Source of the DNA: an uncultured Prevotellaceae bacterium
Lineage (GTDB): Bacteria > Bacteroidota > Bacteroidia > Bacteroidales > Muribaculaceae
Assembly: GCA_900314215.1 (NCBI GenBank)
Contig: OMUK01000071.1
Coordinates: 1-48,840 of the forward strand
Direction of reading: 5' to 3'
DNA length: 48,840 bases
Every line of letters begins with the position of its first letter. Positions within the stretch are counted from its first letter, which is position 1. This document shows positions 1 to 7,857 of this stretch, piece by piece. The notes below the pieces were generated by a model that searched no databases, was not told the origin of the DNA, and was given only the letters and a program-made list of their open reading frames with translations. The translations under genes and the position numbers were made by a program.

Positions 1-316
1 ATACGCAACAAAGACACGACACACCTGTAGGGGCCGATCTTGTGTCGGCCCACAAACACGGTTTCATCCTTATTTGATTAATTATCAATGAAATAGGTTG
101 TAACATCGTCGTGGGCTGGCACAAGACCGGCCCCTACAATTCGGTAAACACTCTCCAGTAATGACACCCCCATACGCAACAAAGACACGACACACCTGTA
201 GGGGCCGATCTTGTGTCGGCCCACAAGCACGTTACCATCTTTATTTAATTAATTATCAATGAAATAGGATGTGACTTCGTCGTGGGCCGGCACAAGACCG
301 GCTCCTACAATTCGGT
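1..316. repeat. Two 171-bp tandem units, each carrying an inverted pair of REP-like palindromes
   Basis: The block starting at 1 is repeated almost exactly at 172, a 171-bp period. Each unit holds a 27-base palindromic element starting GTAGGGGCCG (27-53 and 198-224), an AT-rich middle of about 57 bases, and the same element inverted and ending CTAC (111-137 and 282-308). GTAG followed by a small imperfect hairpin is the layout of REP sequences served by RAYT (TnpA-REP) transposases. That link is inferred, since no RAYT gene lies in the window. The first unit begins inside the inter-pair spacer, so the array probably continues beyond base 1. Related copies occur near 4300, 14289 and 43518. Confidence 0.85.
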
Positions 317-1069
317 ATCGTAGCGGTGCAGCGTCATGTGCTCGCCGTCGAAGGTGGCATAGGTGAACTGCCTGATCCAGTCGCCCAGAAAGGTGAGGTC
401 GGCCCCCGTGTCGAGATACTCGTGGCGGGCCGTGTGCAGGTGGCCGTACACATAGTGCTCCACCTCGGGGTGCCGTTGCGAGTGCTCGCTCGAGAAGTCG
501 ATGAGGTTTTTCACGCCCTGGGCTATGCGGGCCACCATCTCCTTGTGGCGGCGGTGGGTGCGGTTCTGCGTGCTCCAGCCGTGGGCTATGGCATAGGTCC
601 AGCGCGGGTGTATGGCGGCATAGAGCACCTGGCACACGCGGCTGTTGAAGCACATGCGCATGAAGCGGTACATGGGCCGCTGGTAGCCCACGTCGTCGCC
701 GTGCGAGAGCAGAAACTCGTGCCCCATGATGCTGGTGGTCACGTGCTTGTGCAGCACCGTGAGCCCTATCTCGTCGCGCAGGTAGTCGAAGAGCCACACG
801 TCGTGGTTGCCCGTCATCCAGTAGATGGGCACGCCAGCGTCGGCCAGGCGGGCCAGGGCCCCCAGAAAGCGAATGTAGCCCCGCGGCACCACCGTCTTGT
901 ATTCATACCAGTAGTCGAGTATGTCGCCCAGCAAGTACACGGCCTCGGCCTTGCCGTGCAGGCTGTCGAGAAAGCGCACCACGCGTGCCTCGTTGCCCCG
1001 CGGGTCCTCCAGGTAGGTAGCCCCCAGGTGCAAGTCGCTCAGGAAATATGTCATTTTCTTGTTGTCCAT
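305..1069 (-). CDS. lpxH: UDP-2,3-diacylglucosamine diphosphatase (LpxH-type calcineurin-like phosphoesterase)
   Basis: A 254-residue metallophosphoesterase with the full family signature: SDLHLG (11-16), LGD (47-49), GNHD (87-90), HGDD (123-126) and GHLH (209-212), which together bind a two-metal centre. LpxH-type enzymes hydrolyse UDP-2,3-diacylglucosamine to lipid X on the inner face of the cytoplasmic membrane, an early step of lipid A synthesis. I chose the ATG at 1069; a longer frame back to 1123 would use a TTG and overlap the upstream gene, and an ATG at 1054 is also possible. It sits 40 bases after the DUF59 gene and probably shares its promoter. Its TAG stop and last codons lie in the border of a REP-like repeat. 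The exact substrate within the LpxH/YbbF family is inferred. Confidence 0.85.
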   Translation of the reverse strand: MDNKKMTYFLSDLHLGATYLEDPRGNEARVVRFLDSLHGKAEAVYLLGDILDYWYEYKTVVPRGYIRFLGALARLADAGVPIYWMTGNHDVWLFDYLRDEIGLTVLHKHVTTSIMGHEFLLSHGDDVGYQRPMYRFMRMCFNSRVCQVLYAAIHPRWTYAIAHGWSTQNRTHRRHKEMVARIAQGVKNLIDFSSEHSQRHPEVEHYVYGHLHTARHEYLDTGADLTFLGDWIRQFTYATFDGEHMTLHRYDTEL

Positions 1070-1109
1070 CGGCTCGGCGGCAGCGGTTTTCTTTTCGGCG
1101 CGCGCTCGC

Positions 1110-1430
1110 TTAGAGCATGCCAAGTTCCATCTTGGCCTCGTCGCTCATCATGCTCTGGTCCCACTCGGGCTCAAACACGAGCTGCACGTTCACACTCTTC
1201 ACGCCCTTGATGCTCTCCACCTTCTGGCGTATGTCCTCAAAGAGGAAGTCGCCCATGGGGCAGCTCGGCGCCGTGAGCGTCATGTCGATTTGCACGTTGC
1301 CCTCGTCGTCGACGTCGATTTTATACACCAGCCCAAGGCTGTAGATGTCGACCGGTATCTCGGGGTCAAACACCGTCTTGAGCATCTTCACTGTCTCTTC
1401 TTCGATGCGGAGTTTCTCTTCTTCAGTCAT
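1110..1430 (-). CDS. MIP18/DUF59 metal-sulfur cluster assembly factor
   Basis: About 106 residues of the MIP18 (DUF59) family, which helps assemble or insert Fe-S clusters (SufT, Paad-type and CIA2 proteins). The sequence contains the family's conserved DPEIPVDIYSLGLVY stretch near the N-terminus and the TAPSCPMGD loop with the reactive cysteine. I start it at the ATG at 1430 (MTEEEK) rather than the longer frame at 1478, because a very good promoter -7 box (1439-1446) lies between the two and would make the longer start untranscribed. This leaves a leader of only a few bases. It is the first gene of a likely two-gene unit with lpxH and is transcribed away from trpS. Confidence 0.85.
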   Translation of the reverse strand: MTEEEKLRIEEETVKMLKTVFDPEIPVDIYSLGLVYKIDVDDEGNVQIDMTLTAPSCPMGDFLFEDIRQKVESIKGVKSVNVQLVFEPEWDQSMMSDEAKMELGML

Positions 1431-1438
1431 AGTGCTTG

Positions 1439-1470
1439 CAAAGTTAGCGATTTTCCCCTTGATTTCCAAA
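1439..1470 (-). promoter_or_regulatory. Bacteroidota-type promoter of the DUF59-lpxH unit
   Basis: On the minus strand TTTG (1467-1470) is followed after 20 bases by TAACTTTG (1439-1446), a match to the primary sigma consensus of Bacteroidota. The ATG follows 8 bases after the -7 box. Confidence 0.75.
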
Positions 1471-1543
1471 ATCCCCACCCCCTCGTCTGGCAGGTAAAAT
1501 GCACGCTGGTGCAGCAGGCCGGGACTATAAAAATTGCAAATAT

Positions 1544-1575
1544 TTTGAGGATGCCGCCTTTTTGGTGTACCTTTG
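1544..1575 (+). promoter_or_regulatory. Bacteroidota-type promoter of trpS
   Basis: TTTG (1544-1547), 20 bases, then TACCTTTG (1568-1575). The trpS ATG is 31 bases downstream. It forms a divergent pair with the DUF59 promoter. Confidence 0.75.
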
Positions 1576-1606
1576 CAATAGAATATAAAATAACGGAATA
1601 AATATA

Positions 1607-2701
1607 ATGGGAAAAGTAATATTAACTGGAGACCGCCCCACAGGACGCCTGCACGTGGGCCACTATGTGGGCTCGCTGCGCCGCCGCGTGGAGCTGCAAA
1701 ACGAGGGCGACTACGATCGCATGTATGTGTTTATGGCCGATGTGCAAGCCTTGACCGACAATGCCGACAACCCCGAGAAGATACGCCAAAACATCATCGA
1801 GGTGGCGCTCGACTACCTGGCCGCCGGCCTCGACCCCGAGAAGTGCACGCTCTTCATCCAGAGCCAGATACCCGAGCTGAGCGAGCTCACCACCTACTTG
1901 ATGAACCTGATCACCGTGTCGCGCGTGCAGCGCAACCCCACGGTGAAGACCGAAATCAAGATGCGCAACTTTGAGGCCAACATACCGCTGGGCTTCTTCT
2001 GCTACCCCGTGAGCCAGGCTGCCGACATCACCCTCTTCAAGGCCAACATCGTGCCGGCCGGCGAGGACCAGGAGCCCATGCTCGAGGTCACCCGCGAGCT
2101 GGTGAACCGCTTCAACAACACCTATGGCCCCGTGCTCGTGGAGCCCAGCATCATGCTGCCGCCCGAGGGCGCGTGCCGCCGCTTGCCCGGCATCGACGGC
2201 AAGGCCAAGATGAGCAAGAGCCTGGGCAACTGCATCTACCTGAGCGAGACGGCCGACGAGGTGTGGCAGAAGGTGCGCTCGATGTATACCGACCCCGAGC
2301 ACGTCAACCTCAACGACCCCGGCCACGTGGAGGGCAACATGGTGTTTACCTATCTCGACGCCTTCAGCACCGACCAGGACTTTGCCGACTTCTGGCCCGA
2401 GTATAAGAACCTCGACGAGCTCAAGGACCACTACCGCCGCGGCGGCCTGGGCGACATGAAGTGCAAGAAATTTCTCAACAAGGTGCTCAACCGCACCCTC
2501 GAGCCCATGCGCGAGCGTCGCCACGAGTTTGAGAAGGACATCCCCGAGGTCTACAACATCCTCAAGAAGGGCACCGAGAGCGCCCGCGAGGTGGCAGCCT
2601 GCACCATCGACGAGGTGCGCCACGCCATGCGCATCGACTACTTCAACGACGCCGAGCTCATTGCCGAGCAGGCCGAGCGCTTTGCCAGCAAGCAGCAGTG
2701 A
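1607..2701 (+). CDS. trpS: Tryptophanyl-tRNA synthetase
   Basis: A 364-residue class I aminoacyl-tRNA synthetase that charges tRNA-Trp in the cytoplasm. The nucleotide-binding signature appears as HVGH at 16-19 (the HIGH motif, inside [11 protein letters not shown]), and KMSKS is at 201-205. The tryptophan pocket region with [13 protein letters not shown] matches TrpS rather than TyrS. The length is close to the usual bacterial 330-370. The start is fixed by the promoter at 1544-1575 and by the position of the GDRPTGRLH motif. A gene for a secreted protein begins 41 bases after the stop, so read-through into it is possible. No trp-type attenuator was seen in the short leader. Confidence 0.96.
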   Translation: MGKVILTGDRPTGRLHVGHYVGSLRRRVELQNEGDYDRMYVFMADVQALTDNADNPEKIRQNIIEVALDYLAAGLDPEKCTLFIQSQIPELSELTTYLMNLITVSRVQRNPTVKTEIKMRNFEANIPLGFFCYPVSQAADITLFKANIVPAGEDQEPMLEVTRELVNRFNNTYGPVLVEPSIMLPPEGACRRLPGIDGKAKMSKSLGNCIYLSETADEVWQKVRSMYTDPEHVNLNDPGHVEGNMVFTYLDAFSTDQDFADFWPEYKNLDELKDHYRRGGLGDMKCKKFLNKVLNRTLEPMRERRHEFEKDIPEVYNILKKGTESAREVAACTIDEVRHAMRIDYFNDAELIAEQAERFASKQQ

Positions 2702-2741
2702 CGTTGCATTGCACCGCTTTTTTATTCAACAAGTAGTTGTC

Positions 2742-3662
2742 ATGAAACGTGTAGCCTTATTTTTGATTTCCTGCCTGGCAGCGATCGCGCTGTGGGCACA
2801 GGAGACAACTGTAGCGCCCCGCTGGCAAGTGGGCGACTCGGTGGTGTATCACAAGACGATGTCGACGGCCATCAACCGTGGCGGTGCCTCGACCCGTGTC
2901 AAGGCACAAGCCGATGAGGCCGTGACCGTGCTGCAACGCACGGCCACGGGCTATGTGGTGGCCGTCAATACCCTTGCGATCAGCTCGCAGGTGGTCGAGG
3001 GCCACAACGCGGTCACCGACTCGCTCCTGGCCTTGATGACCGGGAGTGCCGCCCTGTTGCGCACCCGTGTGCTCTATGCCACCGACCTTGCCGGCAAGCC
3101 CCTGGATGTGCTCAACTGGCAGCAGGTGCAGGAAGCCTCCAAGCGTATGCGCGACACGGTGTACACATGGATTTCCGACTACGCCAAGTCGCAGCATTTC
3201 GACCTCGCGGCCGTGATGTCGAAAGAAACCATCGACAGCACCTTGCAGGTGACCAAGGAGCGCCTGCTGCAGGTGCCCACTATATCGCCTCTGTACCTCT
3301 ATGGCAAGAATGTTGCCGGCGGCGAGTATGCCGCCTACAAGCCAGCCACCCAGTTTGAGGGTGCACATGTAGAGCGAGTGGCTACCACCCGCAAGAGTGC
3401 CGATGAGCTTCTCGACGAGGCAATGGCCCAGCCCATGGTGAAAAGTCTGCTCGCATCGATGCCGGCATCGATGCTGCCCATGATCAAAGAGCAAGTCAAG
3501 GCCCAGCTGGGCCAGGGCCGCACGACTACCGTTACTACCACCTATGATTTTTACCCCAACGGTTGGGTCGACAAGATTGCCGAGACATCAACAACCACCG
3601 AAACCAACTCGACCACACAGGTCAGTACCACCAGCGAGTGTGTGTTTCACTCTTGGAAATAG
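2742..3662 (+). CDS. Uncharacterised exported protein
   Basis: A 306-residue protein I do not recognise by function. The first 20 residues form a clear signal peptide (MKRVALFLISCLAAIALWAQ) without a lipobox cysteine, so the mature protein should be periplasmic or outer-membrane associated. The rest is soluble, rich in Thr, Ser and Val, and ends in a Thr/Ser-rich segment (near TTTVTTTYDFYPNG) that reads like beta strands. The longer open frame back to 2529 is an overlap with trpS, so I start at the ATG at 2742. It lies 41 bases after trpS and only 3 bases before the next gene, so at least the last two are probably cotranscribed. Confidence 0.75.
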   Translation: MKRVALFLISCLAAIALWAQETTVAPRWQVGDSVVYHKTMSTAINRGGASTRVKAQADEAVTVLQRTATGYVVAVNTLAISSQVVEGHNAVTDSLLALMTGSAALLRTRVLYATDLAGKPLDVLNWQQVQEASKRMRDTVYTWISDYAKSQHFDLAAVMSKETIDSTLQVTKERLLQVPTISPLYLYGKNVAGGEYAAYKPATQFEGAHVERVATTRKSADELLDEAMAQPMVKSLLASMPASMLPMIKEQVKAQLGQGRTTTVTTTYDFYPNGWVDKIAETSTTTETNSTTQVSTTSECVFHSWK

Positions 3663-3665
3663 GAA

Positions 3666-4208
3666 ATGACTGAATCAACCATGACATTTGAACAGCAACT
3701 GCACACCGACTTGCACCAGCACTTTTTGCTCCTGGGAAAAGTCGACGAGCATTTTCCCGAGTGCCCCGACGTGGAGCAGCGGTGGCAGGCAATAGCACAG
3801 TCCTATGCCCCCGACGGCATACGCGAGTTTGCCCAGTATCCCACGGCATCGCTGGGCTGGATGATGTATGTGGGCATGGCGGTGACCCGCTACTGGGACG
3901 ACGACTGGACCTACTACTCCCACCTGGCCGACCTCTACACCCATGTGCGCGACAAGCGGGGCTACGACAACCTCGACGACTACGTGCGGCAAGAGGTGCT
4001 GCACCTGAGCGGTGACGACTACGACGCCGCCGAGCGCCTGGTGGCCGACACCGCCGAGCGCGTGTATGCTGCCTTGCGTCACCAGCACATCGAGCCCGGC
4101 ACCCCCGAGGCCTTCAAGGCCTATGTGGCCTGCCTGCACCAGCTCTACCTCATGGGCATGGCCCTCGAGCTGCACCACCTGGGCTACCACATGCACAAGT
4201 TGAAATAA
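3666..4208 (+). CDS. Uncharacterised cytoplasmic protein
   Basis: A 180-residue protein with no signal peptide or membrane segment, rich in acidic and aromatic residues (for example TRYWDDDWTYYSHLADLY) and predicted by eye to be mostly alpha-helical. I do not recognise the family. The first ATG is 3 bases after the preceding stop; a second ATG at 3681 (MTFEQQ) is an equally good start. The close coupling to the upstream exported protein suggests cotranscription, but the sequence gives no firm link in function. A REP-like block follows the stop. Confidence 0.75.
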   Translation: MTESTMTFEQQLHTDLHQHFLLLGKVDEHFPECPDVEQRWQAIAQSYAPDGIREFAQYPTASLGWMMYVGMAVTRYWDDDWTYYSHLADLYTHVRDKRGYDNLDDYVRQEVLHLSGDDYDAAERLVADTAERVYAALRHQHIEPGTPEAFKAYVACLHQLYLMGMALELHHLGYHMHKLK

Positions 4209-4552
4209 GATAGCCGCCCCCCGCCATTCACGCTGGTGCCCACATGAAAATAAAGCACCCCGTGACACAAATTAATTAAATAAGGATGGTACCGTGCTTG
4301 TGGGCCGACACAAGATCGGCCCCTACAGGTTTGTGGTGCCTTGTTGCGTATGGGGGTGTCATTACTGGAGAGTGTTTAACCGAATTGTAGGGGCCGGTCT
4401 TGTGCCGGCCCACAACAATGTCACATCCTATTTTGTTGGTAATCAATTGATTGTGGCCATGCTGGTGCTGACGGCCACAAGTGCCGCACCCAGCATCGCT
4501 ATAACCATGGTTGGCGTTTGCCCGCACCCTGCAATCGCGTGTGGGGGGAAAA
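4209..4552. repeat. REP-like element block between convergent genes, reverse orientation
   Basis: This gap has no gene. It holds an inverted REP ending CTAC (4300-4326), a 60-base spacer, and a forward REP starting GTAG (4387-4413). The spacer is the reverse complement of the one in the array at 1-310, so this is the same unit flipped and phase-shifted. AT-rich hairpin centres flank it on both sides (about 4265-4295 and 4414-4450). The arm expected after 4450 is replaced by a diverged sequence (about 4452-4505) that resembles the one at 14350-14410. Confidence 0.8.
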
Positions 4553-5986
4553 CTATAACCGCAATGCCTTCTTGGCGAGGACGATGCCCACAACCACGGT
4601 GGCTGCGGTGATGGCGGCTGCCACGGCCACAAGGCCGTGCTCCATGGCCAGCAACACGGCGAGCGACATGGCCAGCGCCCAAGCCACCATGTAGAAGCAC
4701 TTGGCGATGAGGGTGAGATGAAACACGTGCCGGTAAACTATCCACACGAGAATTGTGTAGAGAATATACCACACCATGAACGACAATCCCAGCCCGGTGA
4801 GGCCCCACAGGCGGTAGAAGATGATGTTGAGCGCCAAGCCCGTCACGGCGTCGATGCTCTCGGTGGCGAGATACACCTTGCCGGCGCCCTTGGCCAGGGT
4901 CACAAAGGCGATGCTCCACGACACGGCCCTGAAGATGGTGCCTATCATGATCCACGAGGCAAAGGTGACGATGGGGCTGAACTCGGGAGCATAGAGCAGC
5001 CACACGATGGGGCCGCGCAGCACGATGAAGAGCGTGGCGATGGGTGCCATCACTATCATGGCCACATTGATTTCTTGCGACACAAAGGCCCGCAACCGCA
5101 TCTTGCTGGCCGCCACGCGCGCCAGGCGAGGGTAGTACTCCATGCCCAGGGCCGTGAGCACCAGGCCGGTGTACTTGTAGACCAGGGTGTAGCCAGCTTG
5201 GTACAGGCCCACCTCGTGGGTGCCGGCGTGGTTGTTGAGCCAGGCGTTGAAGATGTAGCCCGCGAGCATGGTCACAAAGTTGCCAATGGTCATGTAGATG
5301 CCCAGCTTCACAAAGCCTTTGCCCATGGTCACCGTCTCGCGGGTGGTGACGCGGGCACGCGGGTAGTCCTTGTTGCGCAGCGCCAGGGCAAACAGCGCAC
5401 AGCCGGCAGCATAGGCGATGATACTGGGCAATATACTGCGCTCGCGCAGGTAGTAGAACAGCGGCACCGACACCACCAGGCCGAAGACAGTGCCCCACAG
5501 CGTGACGCTCGCCAGCCGCTTGAGCCGGGCCAAGCCTTGAAACACGGCATACTCGCCATTGGCCACCGTCATGAGCAGCACAGCCGCCGACAGGGCCACA
5601 AAGCCCCACACGTGCTCCTGGTCGCCAAAGGTGAACCGGCTCAGCAACGGTGCCAGCGCCATGGTGAGGGTGGCTCCGGCCAAGCCCAGCCACAGCGACC
5701 AGCGGCGCACCACGGCGATGATGCGGGCGATGATGCCCGCGTCGTGCTGGCTCACGGCCTGCGAGATGTCGCGCACGCTGCTCTGGCGTATGCCCAGATT
5801 GGTGGCGGTGTTGATGGTGTCGAGCGCCTGGTTGAAGAGGCCGAAGAGCCCCACGCCCACTGGGCCTATCCACATGGCCACGAGCTTGGTGCGCACGATC
5901 GAGCACACGATGCCGGCAATCTGCACTCCGCCAAAGAGCCCCATGGCCTTCATAGCCACTCGCGATATATTGCTCTTGCCTGCCAT
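4553..5986 (-). CDS. Polysaccharide flippase, Wzx/O-antigen translocase type (MOP superfamily)
   Basis: A 477-residue polytopic membrane protein with about 12-14 hydrophobic segments spread over its length. The N-terminus (GLFGGVQIAGIVCSIVRTK) and the following VGVGLFGLFNQALDTINTATNLG are typical of WzxE-like O-antigen translocases. Such proteins move lipid-linked glycans from the cytoplasmic to the periplasmic face of the inner membrane. It is the last gene of the dut operon, 21 bases after the acyltransferase gene, which fits a role in surface glycan assembly. The actual glycan is unknown. No glycosyltransferase or polymerase gene is adjacent, so it is not in a classical O-antigen cluster. 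A REP block follows the stop. Confidence 0.85.
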   Translation of the reverse strand: MAGKSNISRVAMKAMGLFGGVQIAGIVCSIVRTKLVAMWIGPVGVGLFGLFNQALDTINTATNLGIRQSSVRDISQAVSQHDAGIIARIIAVVRRWSLWLGLAGATLTMALAPLLSRFTFGDQEHVWGFVALSAAVLLMTVANGEYAVFQGLARLKRLASVTLWGTVFGLVVSVPLFYYLRERSILPSIIAYAAGCALFALALRNKDYPRARVTTRETVTMGKGFVKLGIYMTIGNFVTMLAGYIFNAWLNNHAGTHEVGLYQAGYTLVYKYTGLVLTALGMEYYPRLARVAASKMRLRAFVSQEINVAMIVMAPIATLFIVLRGPIVWLLYAPEFSPIVTFASWIMIGTIFRAVSWSIAFVTLAKGAGKVYLATESIDAVTGLALNIIFYRLWGLTGLGLSFMVWYILYTILVWIVYRHVFHLTLIAKCFYMVAWALAMSLAVLLAMEHGLVAVAAAITAATVVVGIVLAKKALRL

Positions 5987-6007
5987 GGGCCTTGTGAAAA
6001 ATGTGGG

Positions 6008-6970
6008 TTACAATTCTATTTTAAAGGTGTTGTAGACGATGCCGCGGCCGCCCATGCGCGACTTTTGCTGCACGAGGCCCTCGTTGAGGTAGCGGCCGTG
6101 GTTCTCATTGGAGATGCCGAAGTCGAAATACTTGTAGCCAGCCTCCTGGGCGCCCTTGATGAGGGCGTCGAAGAGCAGGGGCAGCGCCTTCACCTCGCGG
6201 CCCAGCTGCGACGAGGCGATATACTGGCTGTGGGCCACCGTGCGGGTGTAGAACATGACCACGCCTGCCACAATCTTGCACTGGCTGCAGTCGTAGGTGG
6301 TGGGCATGGTGGCGGTGTAGAGTTTGATGTTTTGCGGGAAGCGGTCGTGCAGCAGCTCAATCTCCTCGAGCGAGTGCACCGGGTGGGTGCCGTGGCGCTC
6401 GGTGAGCACGTCGTCGAGCACCTGCCAGTAGCCGGCCCAGTCCTCGCTCTCTTGCAGCCGCACGCCGGCCTTGCGGGCCACATTCATGCCGCTCTTGTTG
6501 CCGCGGTCGAAGGGAAGCGGGTCGTCGAGCTGAATGGTGGTGGATATGTTGCTCTCGGTGAGCACGGCCTGGTGACGGAAGAGGGCGTAGAGGTCTTCCT
6601 CGCAGGGATAGCGGTGGTAGATGTGCGGCACGGGCTTGTAGTACACGGTGGTCACGCCCTGGGCTTTGAGCCACAGCGTGGCGGCGTCCCACAGCTCCAT
6701 CATCACGGTCACGTCGAAGTGCTTGAGCGGCACTATCCAGCCGCCATAGGTGAGGCCCTGGTGGGAGTAGAGCGACTGGCCGTCGCGGTTGGCGGGCAGC
6801 AGGGCCACGATTTTGTCGTCGCGCAGGGCTATGAGCGAGCCGTCGTGAAACCGGTCGCTGTGATACTCCATATACTTGCGGTAGAAGAGGAAGGTGCCGT
6901 TGCGCGAGGCGCCCACAAACTCGTCCCACTGCAAGTGGTAGCTCGGGTCGTATGGCTTGATCTCTATCAT
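6008..6970 (-). CDS. GNAT-family acyltransferase, FemAB/BioF2-like
   Basis: A 320-residue soluble protein. The N-terminus (WDEFVGASRNGTFLFYRKYMEYH) and the C-terminal YKYFDFGISNENHGRYLNEG are characteristic of the FemAB-like GNAT acyltransferases found in Bacteroidota surface-glycan regions, which transfer an acyl or aminoacyl group to sugars or peptides. It overlaps the preceding DUF4292 gene by 4 bases (ATGA), so translation is probably coupled, and it lies 21 bases before the flippase gene. Modification of a lipid-linked precursor before flipping is a plausible role. The substrate is inferred only from this context. Confidence 0.75.
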   Translation of the reverse strand: MIEIKPYDPSYHLQWDEFVGASRNGTFLFYRKYMEYHSDRFHDGSLIALRDDKIVALLPANRDGQSLYSHQGLTYGGWIVPLKHFDVTVMMELWDAATLWLKAQGVTTVYYKPVPHIYHRYPCEEDLYALFRHQAVLTESNISTTIQLDDPLPFDRGNKSGMNVARKAGVRLQESEDWAGYWQVLDDVLTERHGTHPVHSLEEIELLHDRFPQNIKLYTATMPTTYDCSQCKIVAGVVMFYTRTVAHSQYIASSQLGREVKALPLLFDALIKGAQEAGYKYFDFGISNENHGRYLNEGLVQQKSRMGGRGIVYNTFKIEL

Positions 6971-7854
6971 CGCTGGCCTAGCATGTTGAGCAGGCTCGAG
7001 CCTGCGATTCTCTTATAATTGCTGGGCAACTGGGTGTCGATCTTGACATCGTCGTTCCAGGTGAAGCTGCTGTACTCGAGCTTGAACTTGAAATCGGCCT
7101 TGTTGAGCTTGGTTGCCACATTGATTTGGCCAGCCACGTTGCCGGCCACGGTCTTGCTCACGTCGCTGTAGTTCACGCTATAGGTGCTGGCGCCGGCTGC
7201 GGCCGGGGTGACCTCGAGCGAGAGTATCTTGTTGTCCTGGTCAAACTTGAAGTCGTAGTTGAAGCCCTGGTATTGCTGCTTGGGCTGCACCAGGTAGCTG
7301 CCGTCGACGTGGGTGAGTGTCACATCGCCGGTCATGCCACTGCTCAGCGTGCCCTTGCCCAGGATGAAGGCGCGCCCCAGGAAGAGGTCTTGCAGGGTGC
7401 TCACGCTGGCTGGCAGGCCATTGGTAATGAGTTTCACATTCTCGCACAGGTAGCGCTTGTGCAGCTTGTCGATCACGATGAGGGTGTCGCCGGTGATCAC
7501 GAGTTTGGCTACTTCTACCATGCCCAGTGGCCGCACCGAGATGTAGATGCTCTTGTCCTTGATCATGCGCATCTGCATCGACGAGGAGAACGACTGGCTG
7601 CCGCTCAGGCTCACCGAGCCGCCGGCCTTCATCGTTTTCCAGGTGCCAAACGACATGGCTATCGCGCTCAGCCTGGTGGCCTTGTCGGTCTGCTGGGCAG
7701 TGGCGGCAGGCTGGCTGGTGGCAGCAGGCAGGCTGGCAGCGGCAGGCTGGCTGGGTTGCACGGCTGCCTTAGGCGAGCCGCAAGCGGTTACGGCCACAGC
7801 CATTGCCACGGCCAGCAAGTGGGTTGTTATCTTATTCATCATTGTATTGCTCAT
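6967..7854 (-). CDS. DUF4292 lipoprotein
   Basis: About 295 residues. The N-terminus has a lipoprotein signal ending in VAVTAC with the lipid-attachment cysteine at 25, followed by a low-complexity Ala/Pro/Gln/Ser linker (about 30-58). The remainder matches the LolA/LolB-like beta-rich DUF4292 family, including the typical PLGMVEVAKLVITGDTLIVID segment. These proteins are thought to act at the outer membrane in envelope biogenesis, but no function is established. Other possible starts are the ATGs four and five codons further in. It starts 3 bases after the TPR gene and overlaps the acyltransferase by 4 bases. In many Bacteroidales this trio (dut, TPR, DUF4292) is followed by an M23 peptidase; here it is not. 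Confidence 0.85.
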   Translation of the reverse strand: MSNTMMNKITTHLLAVAMAVAVTACGSPKAAVQPSQPAAASLPAATSQPAATAQQTDKATRLSAIAMSFGTWKTMKAGGSVSLSGSQSFSSSMQMRMIKDKSIYISVRPLGMVEVAKLVITGDTLIVIDKLHKRYLCENVKLITNGLPASVSTLQDLFLGRAFILGKGTLSSGMTGDVTLTHVDGSYLVQPKQQYQGFNYDFKFDQDNKILSLEVTPAAAGASTYSVNYSDVSKTVAGNVAGQINVATKLNKADFKFKLEYSSFTWNDDVKIDTQLPSNYKRIAGSSLLNMLGQR

Positions 7855-7857
7855 CTA

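Noticed and set aside
27..308. CRISPR array
   Set aside because: The repeats form facing inverted pairs with conserved, not unique, spacers, and no cas gene is present.
4276..4632. Short minus-strand frame through the REP block
   Set aside because: Its codons are those of the palindromes and the end of the flippase gene; no gene features.
4637..7018. Long plus-strand open frame of 793 codons opposite the flippase and acyltransferase genes
   Set aside because: It is antisense to two well-supported genes, is rich in His, Gly and Ala as expected from GC-rich reverse frames, and shows no domain or promoter.
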